Assembly: GCF_030407455.1 (NCBI RefSeq)
Contig: NZ_JASDDJ010000031.1
Location: 1 to 37,191 of the forward strand
Source: Psychrobacter sp. 5A.1
Lineage (GTDB): Bacteria; Pseudomonadota; Gammaproteobacteria; Pseudomonadales; Moraxellaceae
DNA length: 37,191 bases
Direction: 5' to 3'
The translations under genes were made by a program, and so were the position numbers. Below are positions 1 to 9,188 of the stretch, piece by piece. The first letter of the stretch is position 1; every line of letters starts with the position of its first letter. The notes under the pieces are model-generated. The model saw nothing but the letters and a program-made list of their open reading frames with translations, was not told the DNA's origin and made no database searches.

Positions 1-122
1 TGGATGGAAAACGACTTATCTAAACTGTTTTATGATATTTGTCCAAAACATAACTCTTTTGTAGTGCATTGACTATACTAAAAATAAATCCAAAAGACGT
101 TCGCAGACGGTCATAAGTTTGC

Positions 123-128
123 TATACT
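123..128 (+). promoter_or_regulatory. Probable -10 box of the rnpB promoter
   Basis: TATACT lies 8-9 bases before the inferred 5' end of the RNase P RNA, the right place for a sigma70 -10 element. With a 17-base spacer the -35 would be TTCGCA at 100-105, which is only a weak match to TTGACA. A second TATACT at 74-79 lacks a convincing -35 and is too far upstream. Confidence 0.55.
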
Positions 129-135
129 AGCGCGC

Positions 136-517
<382 letters not shown>

Positions 518-597
518 TTTTTTATTGTTTGTTGTAGTAATAATTGCAGTTAATGTAAATTAACTTCATGTTTTTTGCAAAAAATGCCCTTTAGGGG

Positions 598-626
598 TTG
601 ACGACAGTCAGCAGCTTGGGTAAAAT
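598..626 (+). promoter_or_regulatory. sigma70 promoter of tRNA-Met
   Basis: TTGACG (598-603), a 17-base spacer and TAAAAT (621-626) make a near-consensus promoter that ends 14 bases before the tRNA. The spacing puts the transcript start near 633, so the 5' leader would be only a few bases long. Confidence 0.8.
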
Positions 627-640
627 ATGCATCCTAAAAT

Positions 641-717
641 GGCGATGTAGCTCAGCTGGTTAGAGCGCATGACTCATAATCGTGAGGTCAAGAGTTCAAG
701 TCTCTTCATCGCCACCA
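641..717 (+). tRNA. tRNA-Met (anticodon CAT), elongator type
   Basis: The 77 bases fold into a complete cloverleaf. The acceptor stem is GGCGATG/CATCGCC, the D arm contains AGCTGGTTA, and the anticodon stem is CATGA/TCGTG with loop CTCATAA. The T arm is AAGAG TTCAAGT CTCTT, and CCA is encoded. CAT can be elongator Met, initiator Met or lysidine-modified Ile. The first acceptor pair is a normal G-C, which argues against initiator. The GG-TT D loop resembles elongator Met more than the minor Ile tRNA. Isotype is therefore likely but not certain. Confidence 0.93.
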
Positions 718-747
718 TATATAGATACTTTATTAGTATCAACTAAA

Positions 748-777
748 AAACCAATCTATCGAGATTGGTTTTTTTTT
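748..777 (+). terminator. Terminator after tRNA-Met
   Basis: AACCAATCT (749-757), loop ATCG, AGATTGGTT (762-770), then an uninterrupted T run to 777. This is a textbook Rho-independent terminator. A smaller hairpin, GATACT/AGTATC, lies at 724-740. Confidence 0.9.
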
Positions 778-780
778 GCC

Positions 781-1105
781 TTGGATAAATGGTTTTCTGA
801 ATGGTTTCCAAGTGTTATCAGTACGTCAAATATTCTTTGCTCACAGTAAGTCGTCCTCACTTCGTTGATAAATCATATCTCTGCTAATAAAATCGACTTA
901 CTTTGCAGTGGAAAACTGCTAGAATACTCTTTTACATCTGCACGTAAGTAATAGCCTATTCGGCTCTTGATTTGAGATAGCAGTTTTAGTGTATAAGCTG
1001 ATTTGAGCTATTTTCAGTAATGCGCAATTATGATATCGCTTGCGTCTGACAGCATTGATTCTTTTAGTTTTATTATTCTATCACCCTTAATTTAGTAGGC
1101 GCTTT
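781..1105. other. Intergenic region before lepA with an inverted repeat
   Basis: No gene is visible here. AGTAAGTCG (845-853) and CGACTTACT (894-902) form a perfect 9-base inverted repeat around 40 bases, which could be a small palindromic element. The lepA promoter must lie in this stretch, but I could not pick a convincing -35/-10 pair. A short AGG at 1096-1098 could serve as the ribosome binding site for the GTG start at 1106. Confidence 0.5.
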
Positions 1106-2902
1106 GTGACTGCATTAGCCAATATTCGTAACTTTTCAATCATTGCCCACATTGATCATGGTAAGTCGACGCTTGCCGATCGTTTTATTCAAATGTGCGG
1201 TGCCTTGCAAGATCGCGAGATGCAGGCGCAGGTGCTCGACTCGATGGATATTGAGCGTGAGCGCGGTATCACCATCAAAGCACAATCGGTAACGCTGTTT
1301 TATGACCATCCTAATGGCGAGCGTTATCAGCTCAACTTTATTGATACCCCAGGCCATGTGGACTTCTCCTATGAAGTATCGCGTTCATTGGCAGCTTGCG
1401 AAGGTGCGCTTTTGGTCGTTGATGCCGCGCAAGGGGTAGAAGCTCAGTCAGTAGCCAACTGCTATACGGCAGTTGATCAAGGCCTAGAAGTAATGGCTGT
1501 ACTGAATAAAATTGATTTGCCACAAGTTGAGCCTGAACGCGTTATTCAAGAGATTGAAGATATCATTGGTATTGATGCAGTTGATGCACCGCGTGTATCA
1601 GCCAAGTCAGGTTTAGGCGTCGATAAGCTGCTCGAAGCTTTGGTTGCATTTATTCCAGCACCGACGGGTGACCGTGAAGCACCGCTACAAGCGCTGATTA
1701 TTGACTCTTGGTTTGATAACTATCTGGGTGTGGTGTCATTGGTTCGTGTGCGTGAAGGAACCATACGTAAAGGTGACAAGCTTTATATTAAATCAACTAA
1801 AGAAGCTCACCTGGTCAGTTCTATCGGTGTATTTACGCCAAAGCCATTGGATACGGGTGTTTTAGAGGCGGGTGAAGTTGGTTTCATTATTGCTGGTATT
1901 AAAGACATTGCCGGCGCGCCTGTTGGTGATACGATTACCCACGCCAAAACGCCTGATGTCGATCGTATTCCAGGTTTCAAGCAAGTAACCCCGCAAGTCT
2001 ATGCAGGCATGTTCCCTGTAGAGTCTACTGACTTCGAAAAATTCCGTGAAGCTTTACAAAAGCTGCAGATCAATGATGCGTCTCTATTTTTTGAGCCAGA
2101 TACGTCAGATGCACTTGGTTTTGGTTTCCGCTGTGGCTTCTTGGGTATGCTACACATGGAGATTATCCAAGAGCGTCTAGAGCGTGAATATGATCTAGAT
2201 TTGATTACGACAGCGCCCTCAGTTATCTATGAAATTGAGAAAAAGAATGGCGATGTTATTTATGTAGACAACCCATCACATCTACCTGAGCCAAACAACA
2301 TCGAAGAGTTTCGTGAGCCCATTGCCCGCTGTCAGATCTTAGTGCCGCAAGAGTACTTGGGTAATGTGATGACTTTGTGTATTGAGCGTCGTGGCGTTCA
2401 GGTTGATATGCGCTTTATGGGTCGACAGGTACAGCTGATATTTGACATTCCAATGGGCGAAGTGGTCATGGATTTCTTTGATCGCCTAAAGTCGGTCTCA
2501 CGCGGTTTTGCCTCGCTCGATTATAACTTTGAGCGTTATCAAGCCGATAAACTGGTGAGAGTCGATGTGCTAATCAACGGTGATAAAGTCGATGCCTTAG
2601 CGATGATTGTGCACGAAACGCAATCACGTTATCGTGGTAATGCATTGGTTACTAAGATGAAAGAGTTGATTCCACGTCAGATGTTTGATGTCGCCATTCA
2701 AGCCGCTATTGGTAGCCAAATCATCGGGCGTAGTACGGTTAAAGCCATGCGTAAAGATGTACTAGCAAAATGTTATGGTGGCGATGTTTCGCGTAAGAAA
2801 AAGCTATTGTCTAAACAGAAAGCTGGTAAAAAACGCATGAAGCAAGTAGGTAATGTGGAAATCCCACAAGAGGCCTTCTTGGCTGTATTACAAGTAGAAT
2901 AA
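1106..2902 (+). CDS. lepA: Elongation factor 4 (LepA), ribosome-associated GTPase
   Basis: LepA is a translational GTPase of the EF-G type. It binds ribosomes and affects initiation and back-translocation, especially under ionic stress. At 598 residues it has the normal family length. The P-loop AHIDHGKST is at residues 14-22, G3 DTPGH near 80 and G4 NKID near 134. Domains II, III and V follow, and the C-terminal domain is rich in Lys/Arg and ends near the LepA-specific [16 protein letters not shown] stretch. The start is a GTG. Together with lepB downstream it forms the standard lepA-lepB-rnc-era-recO gene order of gammaproteobacteria. No intact SRL-type EF-G domain IV is present, as expected for LepA. 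Confidence 0.98.
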   Translation: MTALANIRNFSIIAHIDHGKSTLADRFIQMCGALQDREMQAQVLDSMDIERERGITIKAQSVTLFYDHPNGERYQLNFIDTPGHVDFSYEVSRSLAACEGALLVVDAAQGVEAQSVANCYTAVDQGLEVMAVLNKIDLPQVEPERVIQEIEDIIGIDAVDAPRVSAKSGLGVDKLLEALVAFIPAPTGDREAPLQALIIDSWFDNYLGVVSLVRVREGTIRKGDKLYIKSTKEAHLVSSIGVFTPKPLDTGVLEAGEVGFIIAGIKDIAGAPVGDTITHAKTPDVDRIPGFKQVTPQVYAGMFPVESTDFEKFREALQKLQINDASLFFEPDTSDALGFGFRCGFLGMLHMEIIQERLEREYDLDLITTAPSVIYEIEKKNGDVIYVDNPSHLPEPNNIEEFREPIARCQILVPQEYLGNVMTLCIERRGVQVDMRFMGRQVQLIFDIPMGEVVMDFFDRLKSVSRGFASLDYNFERYQADKLVRVDVLINGDKVDALAMIVHETQSRYRGNALVTKMKELIPRQMFDVAIQAAIGSQIIGRSTVKAMRKDVLAKCYGGDVSRKKKLLSKQKAGKKRMKQVGNVEIPQEAFLAVLQVE

Positions 2903-3003
2903 ATCGTGAATATTCATTGTTAGTGTAAAATTGACAATCATGAATACAATTAATTGATGAATAGCAACCGTTAAAGCAGCAGCTCGTTAATAGGCAAACT
3001 GGT

Positions 3004-3906
3004 ATGGATTTTGATTTTAATTTAATTTTAGTGCCGTTGACCTTAGTTTTGGGTATTGTTTGGCTATTAGACAAACTGGTGCTCAAACAACGTAAAACTC
3101 GTGGGCGTGGTCAAGAAGGCTTACTAGTACGCTGGGCTTATGACTTTTTTCCTGTGCTAGCAGTGGTGTTGATAGTACGCTCATTTTTGATTGAGCCTTT
3201 TAATATTCCATCGTCCTCTATGGTGCCGACGCTATATACGGGTGACTTTATTGCCGTCAATAAGTATGCCTACGGAGTGCGCCTGCCACTGACTTATAAT
3301 AAAGTGCTTGATACTGGTCAGCCTGAGCACGGCGATGTAGCAGTGTTCCGCTATCCGGAAAACCCAAGTATTTATTATATTAAACGCGTTATCGGTTTGC
3401 CTGGTGATACAGTAAGTTATAATCAAGGCGTGTTGGCTATCAATGATGTACCTGTTGAGACGAAGCCTGTGGATTTTTCTGCAAAGGCTGAGTTAACGTC
3501 ACAGCTTTATTTGCCAGGACAAGCGGGTCCTGGACAAGTGCTCACAGAAGAGAGTGCTGTTGCCATGGGTCAGCAAGAAGAAGACGCGGCACAATATTTT
3601 GAAGAAAGACAAGGTGAGAACAAGCACTTTGTTCGTTACCTAGACGGGATGAATAGCGCGCAGTACGCACCATTTTTACAGCAACAATCACCAGAAGTGG
3701 TTAGTTCAGATGGTACAGAGTGGCGCATTGCTGTACCAGACGGTCAGTATTTTGTGATGGGTGACAACCGTGATCGCAGTGCAGATGGACGATTTTGGGG
3801 CTTTGTTCCTGATGAAAACTTAGCAGGTAAGGCCGTTTATATTTGGATGCACAAGCCACCTGGTCTTAATTTACCAACCTTTGAACGTAATGGAATTATC
3901 AATTAA
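3004..3906 (+). CDS. lepB: Signal peptidase I
   Basis: LepB is the inner-membrane leader peptidase that cleaves signal peptides of Sec and Tat substrates on the periplasmic side. Two N-terminal membrane segments are visible, roughly residues 5-27 and 46-62. The catalytic Ser72 sits in PSSSMVPTL and the general base Lys127 in YYIKRVIGLPGD. The conserved box VMGDNRDRSADGRFWG follows near the C-terminus. The 300-residue length is typical for the group. It starts 101 bases after lepA and is probably co-transcribed with it, as in related genomes. No terminator separates the two genes. Confidence 0.97.
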   Translation: MDFDFNLILVPLTLVLGIVWLLDKLVLKQRKTRGRGQEGLLVRWAYDFFPVLAVVLIVRSFLIEPFNIPSSSMVPTLYTGDFIAVNKYAYGVRLPLTYNKVLDTGQPEHGDVAVFRYPENPSIYYIKRVIGLPGDTVSYNQGVLAINDVPVETKPVDFSAKAELTSQLYLPGQAGPGQVLTEESAVAMGQQEEDAAQYFEERQGENKHFVRYLDGMNSAQYAPFLQQQSPEVVSSDGTEWRIAVPDGQYFVMGDNRDRSADGRFWGFVPDENLAGKAVYIWMHKPPGLNLPTFERNGIIN

Positions 3907-4037
3907 GATTATAAGAATTTATATCGGTTGATTTATCGATAATAGTTTTGTGCTAATATCGTTGCTCTCTAACAAATAGCTATTTATTATTTGTAATCTT
4001 ACCCAAAATAGTCATCTACCTTCAGAAGGATATCATA

Positions 4038-4430
4038 ATGCAGCAGTTAACTGGTTTGGCCTCGCAGCGCGGTGCCAGTGTGACAAATATTGTTCTCATT
4101 ATTATGCTTCTGGGTATTGCGACTAAATTGACAGTAGCCATCGTACCCGCTCAAATTGGCGACTATCAATTAACCAAAGTTTTAAGTGCGCAGCTAAAAG
4201 AAGCCAATAGCAATAATGAGACAGCCAAGCAATTTGTTGACCGTGTTGATAAGCAGTTATCAATTAACGCAGACTACAACACTAAAGCGGAAGACGTCTT
4301 TATTTTTACTGATAAAAAAACGGGTCAGTTGGCTATTCATAAAGAATATGCGATAACCAACAATTTTTTTAGTAATATCGATATTGTCAATCGTTTCGAA
4401 GGCGACGTTGATATGGCAGCAGCAGAATAA
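4038..4430 (+). CDS. DUF4845 single-pass membrane protein
   Basis: This 130-residue protein has one hydrophobic segment near residues 14-34 (TNIVLIIMLLGIATKL) and an otherwise polar periplasmic part. Size, topology and position between lepB and rnc match the DUF4845 family common in Moraxellaceae and Pseudomonas. Its function is unknown. A good ribosome binding site (AGAAGGAT) precedes the ATG. Because it sits between signal peptidase I and RNase III in many genomes, a role near the membrane is likely, but nothing in the sequence gives an activity. Confidence 0.85.
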   Translation: MQQLTGLASQRGASVTNIVLIIMLLGIATKLTVAIVPAQIGDYQLTKVLSAQLKEANSNNETAKQFVDRVDKQLSINADYNTKAEDVFIFTDKKTGQLAIHKEYAITNNFFSNIDIVNRFEGDVDMAAAE

Positions 4431-4532
4431 GCCATCATAGTACGACACAGCTCTTTTATTGCTTTATAAAACCTATTAAATAATATTATTAAACTAAATC
4501 TGTAAAACAGAAGGGATAACCACAAGCCACGC

Positions 4533-5330
4533 ATGAAACCAACTTCGCACCATTCCCAAGCGGTTCCTACTCCCCAAAAAAATAGCACGTCTGTCGACTC
4601 GCTTGTTGTTAGCTCAGAATTTATTCAGCGGTTAGCGGTATTAACGCGTAAGTTAGGCTATGTGTTCAATGATTTAAGTCTTCCCAAGCTGGCGTTGACA
4701 CATCGCTCGTTTGATAGCAAAAAAAATTACGAACGCCTAGAGTTTTTAGGTGATGCCCTTTTAGGGATGATTGTGGGTGAAGCTTTATATCATCGTTACC
4801 CCAGTCAAAATGAGGGTCGCCTAACGCGTATGCGAGCCACGTTGGTACGCCAAGAATCATTGGTCATTATCGCCCAAAACTTAGAGCTGTCTAACCATCT
4901 GATATTAGGCATTGGTGAGCGTAAGGGTGGCGGTCGTAATCGTGCTTCTATATTGGCAGATGCCGTGGAATCTTTGATTGGTGCGATTTATTTGGATAGC
5001 CAAGATATGGATACTACTCGCGATTGTGTGCTCTCATGGTATGGCGATTTGATTGATAACGTTAATGACCAAAAAGCATTAAAAGATGCTAAGAGTCGGT
5101 TGCAAGAGTGGCTACAGTCCAAGCAGTTTGATTTGCCACACTATGAGCTGATGGAAACGCGTGGTAATGCGCCGCATCAAATTTTCGTTGTACGTTGCCA
5201 TGTCAATATCAATAACTGCCCTGATATTACGGAATCTGGTGAGAGTCGCCGTATTGCCGAGCAAAAAGCAGCAGAACTTATGATTAACCAATTACATAAA
5301 CTGCCAGGGTCCGCCAAGAAACGCGTGTAA
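4533..5330 (+). CDS. rnc: Ribonuclease III
   Basis: RNase III cuts double-stranded RNA and processes the rRNA precursor and many mRNAs. The signature ERLEFLGDALLGMIVGE is near residues 68-84 and carries the metal-binding Glu and Asp residues. The second acidic pair lies in ADAVESLIGAIYLD near 142-155. A double-stranded RNA-binding domain occupies about residues 185-255. At 265 residues it is longer than the 226 of E. coli, owing to a polar N-terminal extension of about 30 residues. The SD-like AAGGGAT is 16 bases before the ATG, rather far, so the true start is a little uncertain. Confidence 0.97.
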   Translation: MKPTSHHSQAVPTPQKNSTSVDSLVVSSEFIQRLAVLTRKLGYVFNDLSLPKLALTHRSFDSKKNYERLEFLGDALLGMIVGEALYHRYPSQNEGRLTRMRATLVRQESLVIIAQNLELSNHLILGIGERKGGGRNRASILADAVESLIGAIYLDSQDMDTTRDCVLSWYGDLIDNVNDQKALKDAKSRLQEWLQSKQFDLPHYELMETRGNAPHQIFVVRCHVNINNCPDITESGESRRIAEQKAAELMINQLHKLPGSAKKRV

Positions 5331-5539
5331 CTGATATTCCCCAATATACTTTTATCCATATATTGTTAAACGCGCAGTGCTAACCCAAGCTGGTTTTTGT
5401 TTTGGCAAGCATCCATTGAAATCACCTCACATATTACTTTTTTAAAACTTTAAATGTTTCTAGCCAGTTTTTATCAATGACTGAATAAATTTAGCATTAA
5501 ATACTGTTTGGCCAGTGACAAACCCTATAGGATTAACTT

Positions 5540-6595
5540 ATGAGCAATCATACTGATTTGCCATCAAATAACGAAGATAGCACTCACAATATGAGTGACA
5601 ATGTAGAAGATGTCACATTAAACAATGATATGGCGATCGAAGAGTTTTTTGCGCCAAGTGATCGTACTCGTATGGCTGATGATTTTAGAACAGGCTATGT
5701 GGCTATTGTTGGCCGTCCAAATGTGGGCAAGTCAACTTTGATGAATCACCTACTGGGCCAAAAGCTGTCCATTACCTCACGTAAACCGCAAACGACTCGT
5801 CATCGTATTCATGGCATTTTGTCAAATCATGAGATGCAAGCCGTATTTGTCGATACACCAGGTATTCACCGCAACGAAGTACGTGCTATCAATGAACGTA
5901 TGAATAAAGCAGCGGTATCAGCACTAGTAGATGTGGATTTAGTACTGTTTGTCGTTGATTCAGATCAATGGCGTGACGATGATTTATTGACTCTACAAAA
6001 GCTTGGTAATACCAATCTAACGGTAGTACTGGTGATCAATAAATCAGATACGCTAAAAGACAAAGGCAGTGTATTGCCACTTATCGAAACTTTCAGTGAC
6101 AGTTTTGATTTTGCTGATATCGTCCCAGTATCCGCGCTCAAAAATCAAAATTTAGATCGTCTGCAAGAAGTAATTGCCTCACATCTACCAGTCGCTGCCC
6201 CTATTTATGATACAGAGCAAATTACGGATCGCTCTGAGCGGTTTTTGGCCAGTGAAATCATTCGCGAAAAAATCATGCGTAGTTCAGGTGATGAAGTACC
6301 ATACGATTTAACGGTACAGATTGATGAGTTTAAAGACGAACCTGCGCATACTGACCCAAAAACAGGGCGCCCACGTAAAGCTTGTACCTTTATTGATGCA
6401 ACTATTTATGTCGAGCGCAGTGGCCAAAAAGCCATCGTTATTGGTGATAAAGGACAACGTATTAAGCAAGTCGGTATGGATGCTCGTAAAGATATGGAGC
6501 AGCTTTTTGGTAAAAAAATCATGCTAACATTGTGGGTCAAAGTGAAACGTGGCTGGTCTGATGACGAGCGTGCGCTAACCAGTTTAGGTTATTGA
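5540..6595 (+). CDS. era: GTPase Era
   Basis: Era is an essential GTPase that binds the 3' end of 16S rRNA and helps 30S subunit maturation. The G1 motif GRPNVGKST is at residues 58-66, followed by the effector stretch around SRKPQTTRHRI, G3 DTPG and G4 NKSD. A KH RNA-binding domain lies at the C-terminus (KAIVIGDKGQRIKQVG) and ends in WSDDERALTSLGY. The protein has 351 residues against 301 in E. coli. About 45 acidic, polar residues precede the G domain. AGGA just upstream of the chosen ATG supports this longer start. The gene follows rnc after 209 bases. Confidence 0.97.
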   Translation: MSNHTDLPSNNEDSTHNMSDNVEDVTLNNDMAIEEFFAPSDRTRMADDFRTGYVAIVGRPNVGKSTLMNHLLGQKLSITSRKPQTTRHRIHGILSNHEMQAVFVDTPGIHRNEVRAINERMNKAAVSALVDVDLVLFVVDSDQWRDDDLLTLQKLGNTNLTVVLVINKSDTLKDKGSVLPLIETFSDSFDFADIVPVSALKNQNLDRLQEVIASHLPVAAPIYDTEQITDRSERFLASEIIREKIMRSSGDEVPYDLTVQIDEFKDEPAHTDPKTGRPRKACTFIDATIYVERSGQKAIVIGDKGQRIKQVGMDARKDMEQLFGKKIMLTLWVKVKRGWSDDERALTSLGY

Positions 6596-6658
6596 TAGCG
6601 ATTAAAACCTAACGCTTCAATAGTACTGCCTACCTTTTAGATATTTGGGTAATAAGAA

Positions 6659-7438
6659 ATGCGCAACGAAGCATTAGTCGGTTATTTATTGCATCAGCGT
6701 CCTTATCAAGAAAAGCGTGCCTTATACTATCTTTTTTCTCAGCAGCATGGTGTGATACATGGTGTTGGAAAAAAAGGCGCACCGTTATTCATGCCATTAC
6801 AGCTTTTTGCGACTGGTAAGCGCGACTTGAAAACCTTTAGTCAAATTAATATCGCCTCGCAAACAGCTATTCAGACAGACAATGTGCAAGAAGATAGTCC
6901 GTCTACGGTGCTAGAAGCTGTACTCCCTTATGGAAATATCAGTGGCCAACATCAATATGCCGCTTTGTATATCAATGAGATATTGTGGCGGTTGTTGCCT
7001 ACTGATGATCCGATGCCCATATTGTGGCAGCATTACCAAATCAGTCTACAACAGCTCAAGCAACCGTTAACCAGTCATGAGCTGCGTTTATGCCTACGTC
7101 AGTTTGAGCAATATCTATTCACCGAGTTGGGTTTCACTTTATCGCTAACACATGACAACGTTGAAAATCCTATTGAAACGAATGGTGTTTACCGCTTTTT
7201 ACCAGATGTAGGCTTGCTACCCATAGTACAACATAGTACAGAGTCTGAGCATTTGGACAGCACTTCTGGCCAAACTGTTTTTAAGGGTGCGGACATTATC
7301 GAAATGGCACATTTGGGTATTACAGAAATGACGCTGAACCATTGGTCGAAGCTACATCGGCATCTGATTGATCATTTGCTTGATTATCAACCATTACAGA
7401 GTCGTCTGCTATGGCTGCAACAGCAGCGTTATCAATAA
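6659..7438 (+). CDS. recO: DNA repair protein RecO
   Basis: RecO works with RecR to load RecA on SSB-coated single-stranded DNA in the RecFOR pathway. The N-terminal part (residues 1-80) fits the RecO OB fold, with GYLLHQRPYQEKRALYYLF near the start and the G-x-G-K-K-G stretch near residue 36. The helical part contains ALYINEILWRLLP near 100 and a C-terminal helical domain. Length of 259 is within the family range. It starts 63 bases after era. The stop codon is followed in the same frame by a pdxJ remnant, so the downstream end of this operon has been rearranged. Confidence 0.93.
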   Translation: MRNEALVGYLLHQRPYQEKRALYYLFSQQHGVIHGVGKKGAPLFMPLQLFATGKRDLKTFSQINIASQTAIQTDNVQEDSPSTVLEAVLPYGNISGQHQYAALYINEILWRLLPTDDPMPILWQHYQISLQQLKQPLTSHELRLCLRQFEQYLFTELGFTLSLTHDNVENPIETNGVYRFLPDVGLLPIVQHSTESEHLDSTSGQTVFKGADIIEMAHLGITEMTLNHWSKLHRHLIDHLLDYQPLQSRLLWLQQQRYQ

Positions 7439-7771
7439 TCATGGTGTTTTTCACAGCCATTTTTAGCCCAGTTAGATGCTGTTGAGCTGAATACAGGTGC
7501 TTATGCAGAAGCGGGTCTCGCGGATGATAATGACAGGCAAGAGGCTGAGCTAAAAAGAATCAAGCAAGCCGTCACTACGGCGCAACGTATTGATAATAAA
7601 CTTCTCATCAATGCAGGTCATGGTTTGACACGTGATAATGTCAATCCCATTGCACAAATTGATGGTATTTACGAGTTGAACATAGGCCATGCGCTTATTG
7701 CAGATGCTATATTTTTCGGAATAGAGCAGGCCGTTATTATGATGAAAGATGCGATGATGAAAGACGCTTAG
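7439..7771 (+). pseudogene. pdxJ: 5'-truncated remnant of pyridoxine 5'-phosphate synthase
   Basis: Directly after the recO stop, and in the same frame, 110 codons without a stop translate to the C-terminal part of PdxJ. This enzyme joins deoxyxylulose 5-phosphate and the PdxA product to make pyridoxine 5'-phosphate. Recognisable parts are VELNTGAYAEAG (matching the E. coli IEIHTGCYAD region), LLINAGHGL with the conserved His, and ELNIGHALIADAIF followed by a normal C-terminal helix. A full enzyme has about 240 residues, so roughly the first 140 are missing, along with their active-site His and Glu. There is no in-frame ATG at the front; the ATG at 7441 is out of frame. The remnant ends 14 bases from the convergent fimT-like gene. 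Confidence 0.85.
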
Positions 7772-7785
7772 CAATATGATGTTTA

Positions 7786-8490
7786 TCAGTTACCACAATC
7801 GGTAGGATGCTTTGCGTTTAATTTGTGTTTAATGATACCTGATTGGTTAAAAGAGATTTGATACTTTGATTGGTTGTAAGAAGAGGTAGGGCAATACTTT
7901 ATATGGCCAAAATGTCCTCGTGGCTTACCACTATCTCCCCAAAACTTGGTGTAATGCCGTTTGCTTCCAACTCTTAACTTCACAGTACTGTATTTGAGAT
8001 TTAAAGACTGCTGATTGAGTAAAATGTCTACTTGAGGATCGAAGTGCTTGTTATCATTTTTATCCACAAACAGCAGAAGTGTTTTATCACTGTTTCTATG
8101 ACATTGTTGTGCATTATTAGATAAGCAAACCAAAACATTTTGCCGGCTTATATAGCTTTCCGACTTTGCTAGCGATAGCGTGTTTTCCAATAGATGTTTA
8201 ACACGCTGAGCTTCCATATTTGCCAACTGTGTTAAGATGCTTGGTACTGCAATAGCTGCAATGACGCCTAATATGGTTGTAGTCACTGTTAGCTCAACGA
8301 GAGTGAAACCTTTCGTACCTTGATTGCGTTTTTTATCATCGTTAGGCCGCTGAAGCCGTGTATTGATTGATTCGTATATAAGGATTACCCATCTACCAAG
8401 ACTAACCCTCCTTTTCATCCCAATGAAAACGGAAAAGATAAAAGTGGTTAACCTGTGATAACTTGACAATATCTTATAAAACAAAATCAT
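7786..8490 (-). CDS. FimT/GspH-type minor pseudopilin
   Basis: The protein has the type IV prepilin motif G/FTLVELTVT, with Gly61 before the cleavage site and Glu at +5. A hydrophobic helix (ILGVIAAIAVPSIL) follows, then a soluble domain with several Cys. This matches the GspH/FimT family, which primes type IV pili or a type II secretion pseudopilus; FimT also binds DNA in some naturally competent bacteria. The leader before Gly is unusually long: 61 residues from the first ATG, or 37 from the ATG at 8418. I saw no GTG or TTG closer to the motif. No other pilin genes are adjacent. Confidence 0.82.
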   Translation of the reverse strand: MILFYKILSSYHRLTTFIFSVFIGMKRRVSLGRWVILIYESINTRLQRPNDDKKRNQGTKGFTLVELTVTTTILGVIAAIAVPSILTQLANMEAQRVKHLLENTLSLAKSESYISRQNVLVCLSNNAQQCHRNSDKTLLLFVDKNDNKHFDPQVDILLNQQSLNLKYSTVKLRVGSKRHYTKFWGDSGKPRGHFGHIKYCPTSSYNQSKYQISFNQSGIIKHKLNAKHPTDCGN

Positions 8491-9188
8491 AAGGTGCTAC
8501 ATCCTATAGCCGTCAGTTACTGCAATAAAACAACGTGTTTTTACATCCTTGTTTTGTAAGCTTTCTACAAAGAAAACGGTTTAAAAGCTACTTATAATCA
8601 TTCTCATGTCAATCAACTACGGTGTCAGGCTTGCTTAGTTTACTATTTGTCAGACTTTCACTTATTTTTTTATGTCTGAGCTATCTTGAATCGACTATAG
8701 CAAACCTTAGTTACTGAGAATTTTGAACATATATCTAACAGGTAGACTAGCTAATTACTTAACATACAGAAAAATGTTGACTCTTACAATATAAACAGAA
8801 TATATAGCAACTGTCAAAAATTGTTTCAATTAGTGAATGTTGGGTATTAACAATAGAGAAAAAGTACTAATTGTAATAAAATGCGTCAAGAAATCAGAGG
8901 CTAATAAGCTATCCATCTATCATGAGCTGCCATACAAAAGATAAGAAACGTAAGGTATGTTAGTTCTGGGTAACTTAGTCTGCTCATTGTGTTTTAGTTA
9001 CAACATTATCGTGTAATAATGTGTAGCTGGTTAACGAAAAAAGTTGTAAACTGAATTAATAATCGCTAAGCTACTTCTTAATTGGTTTTGCTTTATCACT
9101 TAACATGCATAAAAGATGTCTATCTTAGTATGTCTTAAGAATCGGTTTTGCTTAATGCATCACTAAAATTATCCTTTGGAGGAAGTCC
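8491..9188. other. Long AT-rich intergenic region before the porin gene
   Basis: No protein gene is visible in these 698 bases. It must hold the promoter of the - strand pseudopilin and that of the porin gene. TTGACT (8777-8782), an 18-base spacer and TATATA (8801-8806) form a plausible + strand promoter, which would give a 5' leader of about 380 bases. GGTTTTGCTT occurs twice exactly 60 bases apart (9084 and 9144) just before the porin gene. The region would suit a long regulated leader or a small RNA, but I see no family I can name. Confidence 0.5.
8777..8806 (+). promoter_or_regulatory. Possible sigma70 promoter far upstream of the porin gene
   Basis: TTGACT and TATATA are separated by 18 bases. 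The nearest gene downstream in this direction is the porin at 9189, so transcription from here would produce a long untranslated leader or a separate small RNA. In AT-rich DNA such matches occur by chance. Confidence 0.35.

Noticed and set aside
69..79. TTGACTATACT as a second rnpB promoter
   Set aside because: The -35-like and -10-like parts overlap, so they cannot serve as one promoter, and no partner with correct spacing was found.
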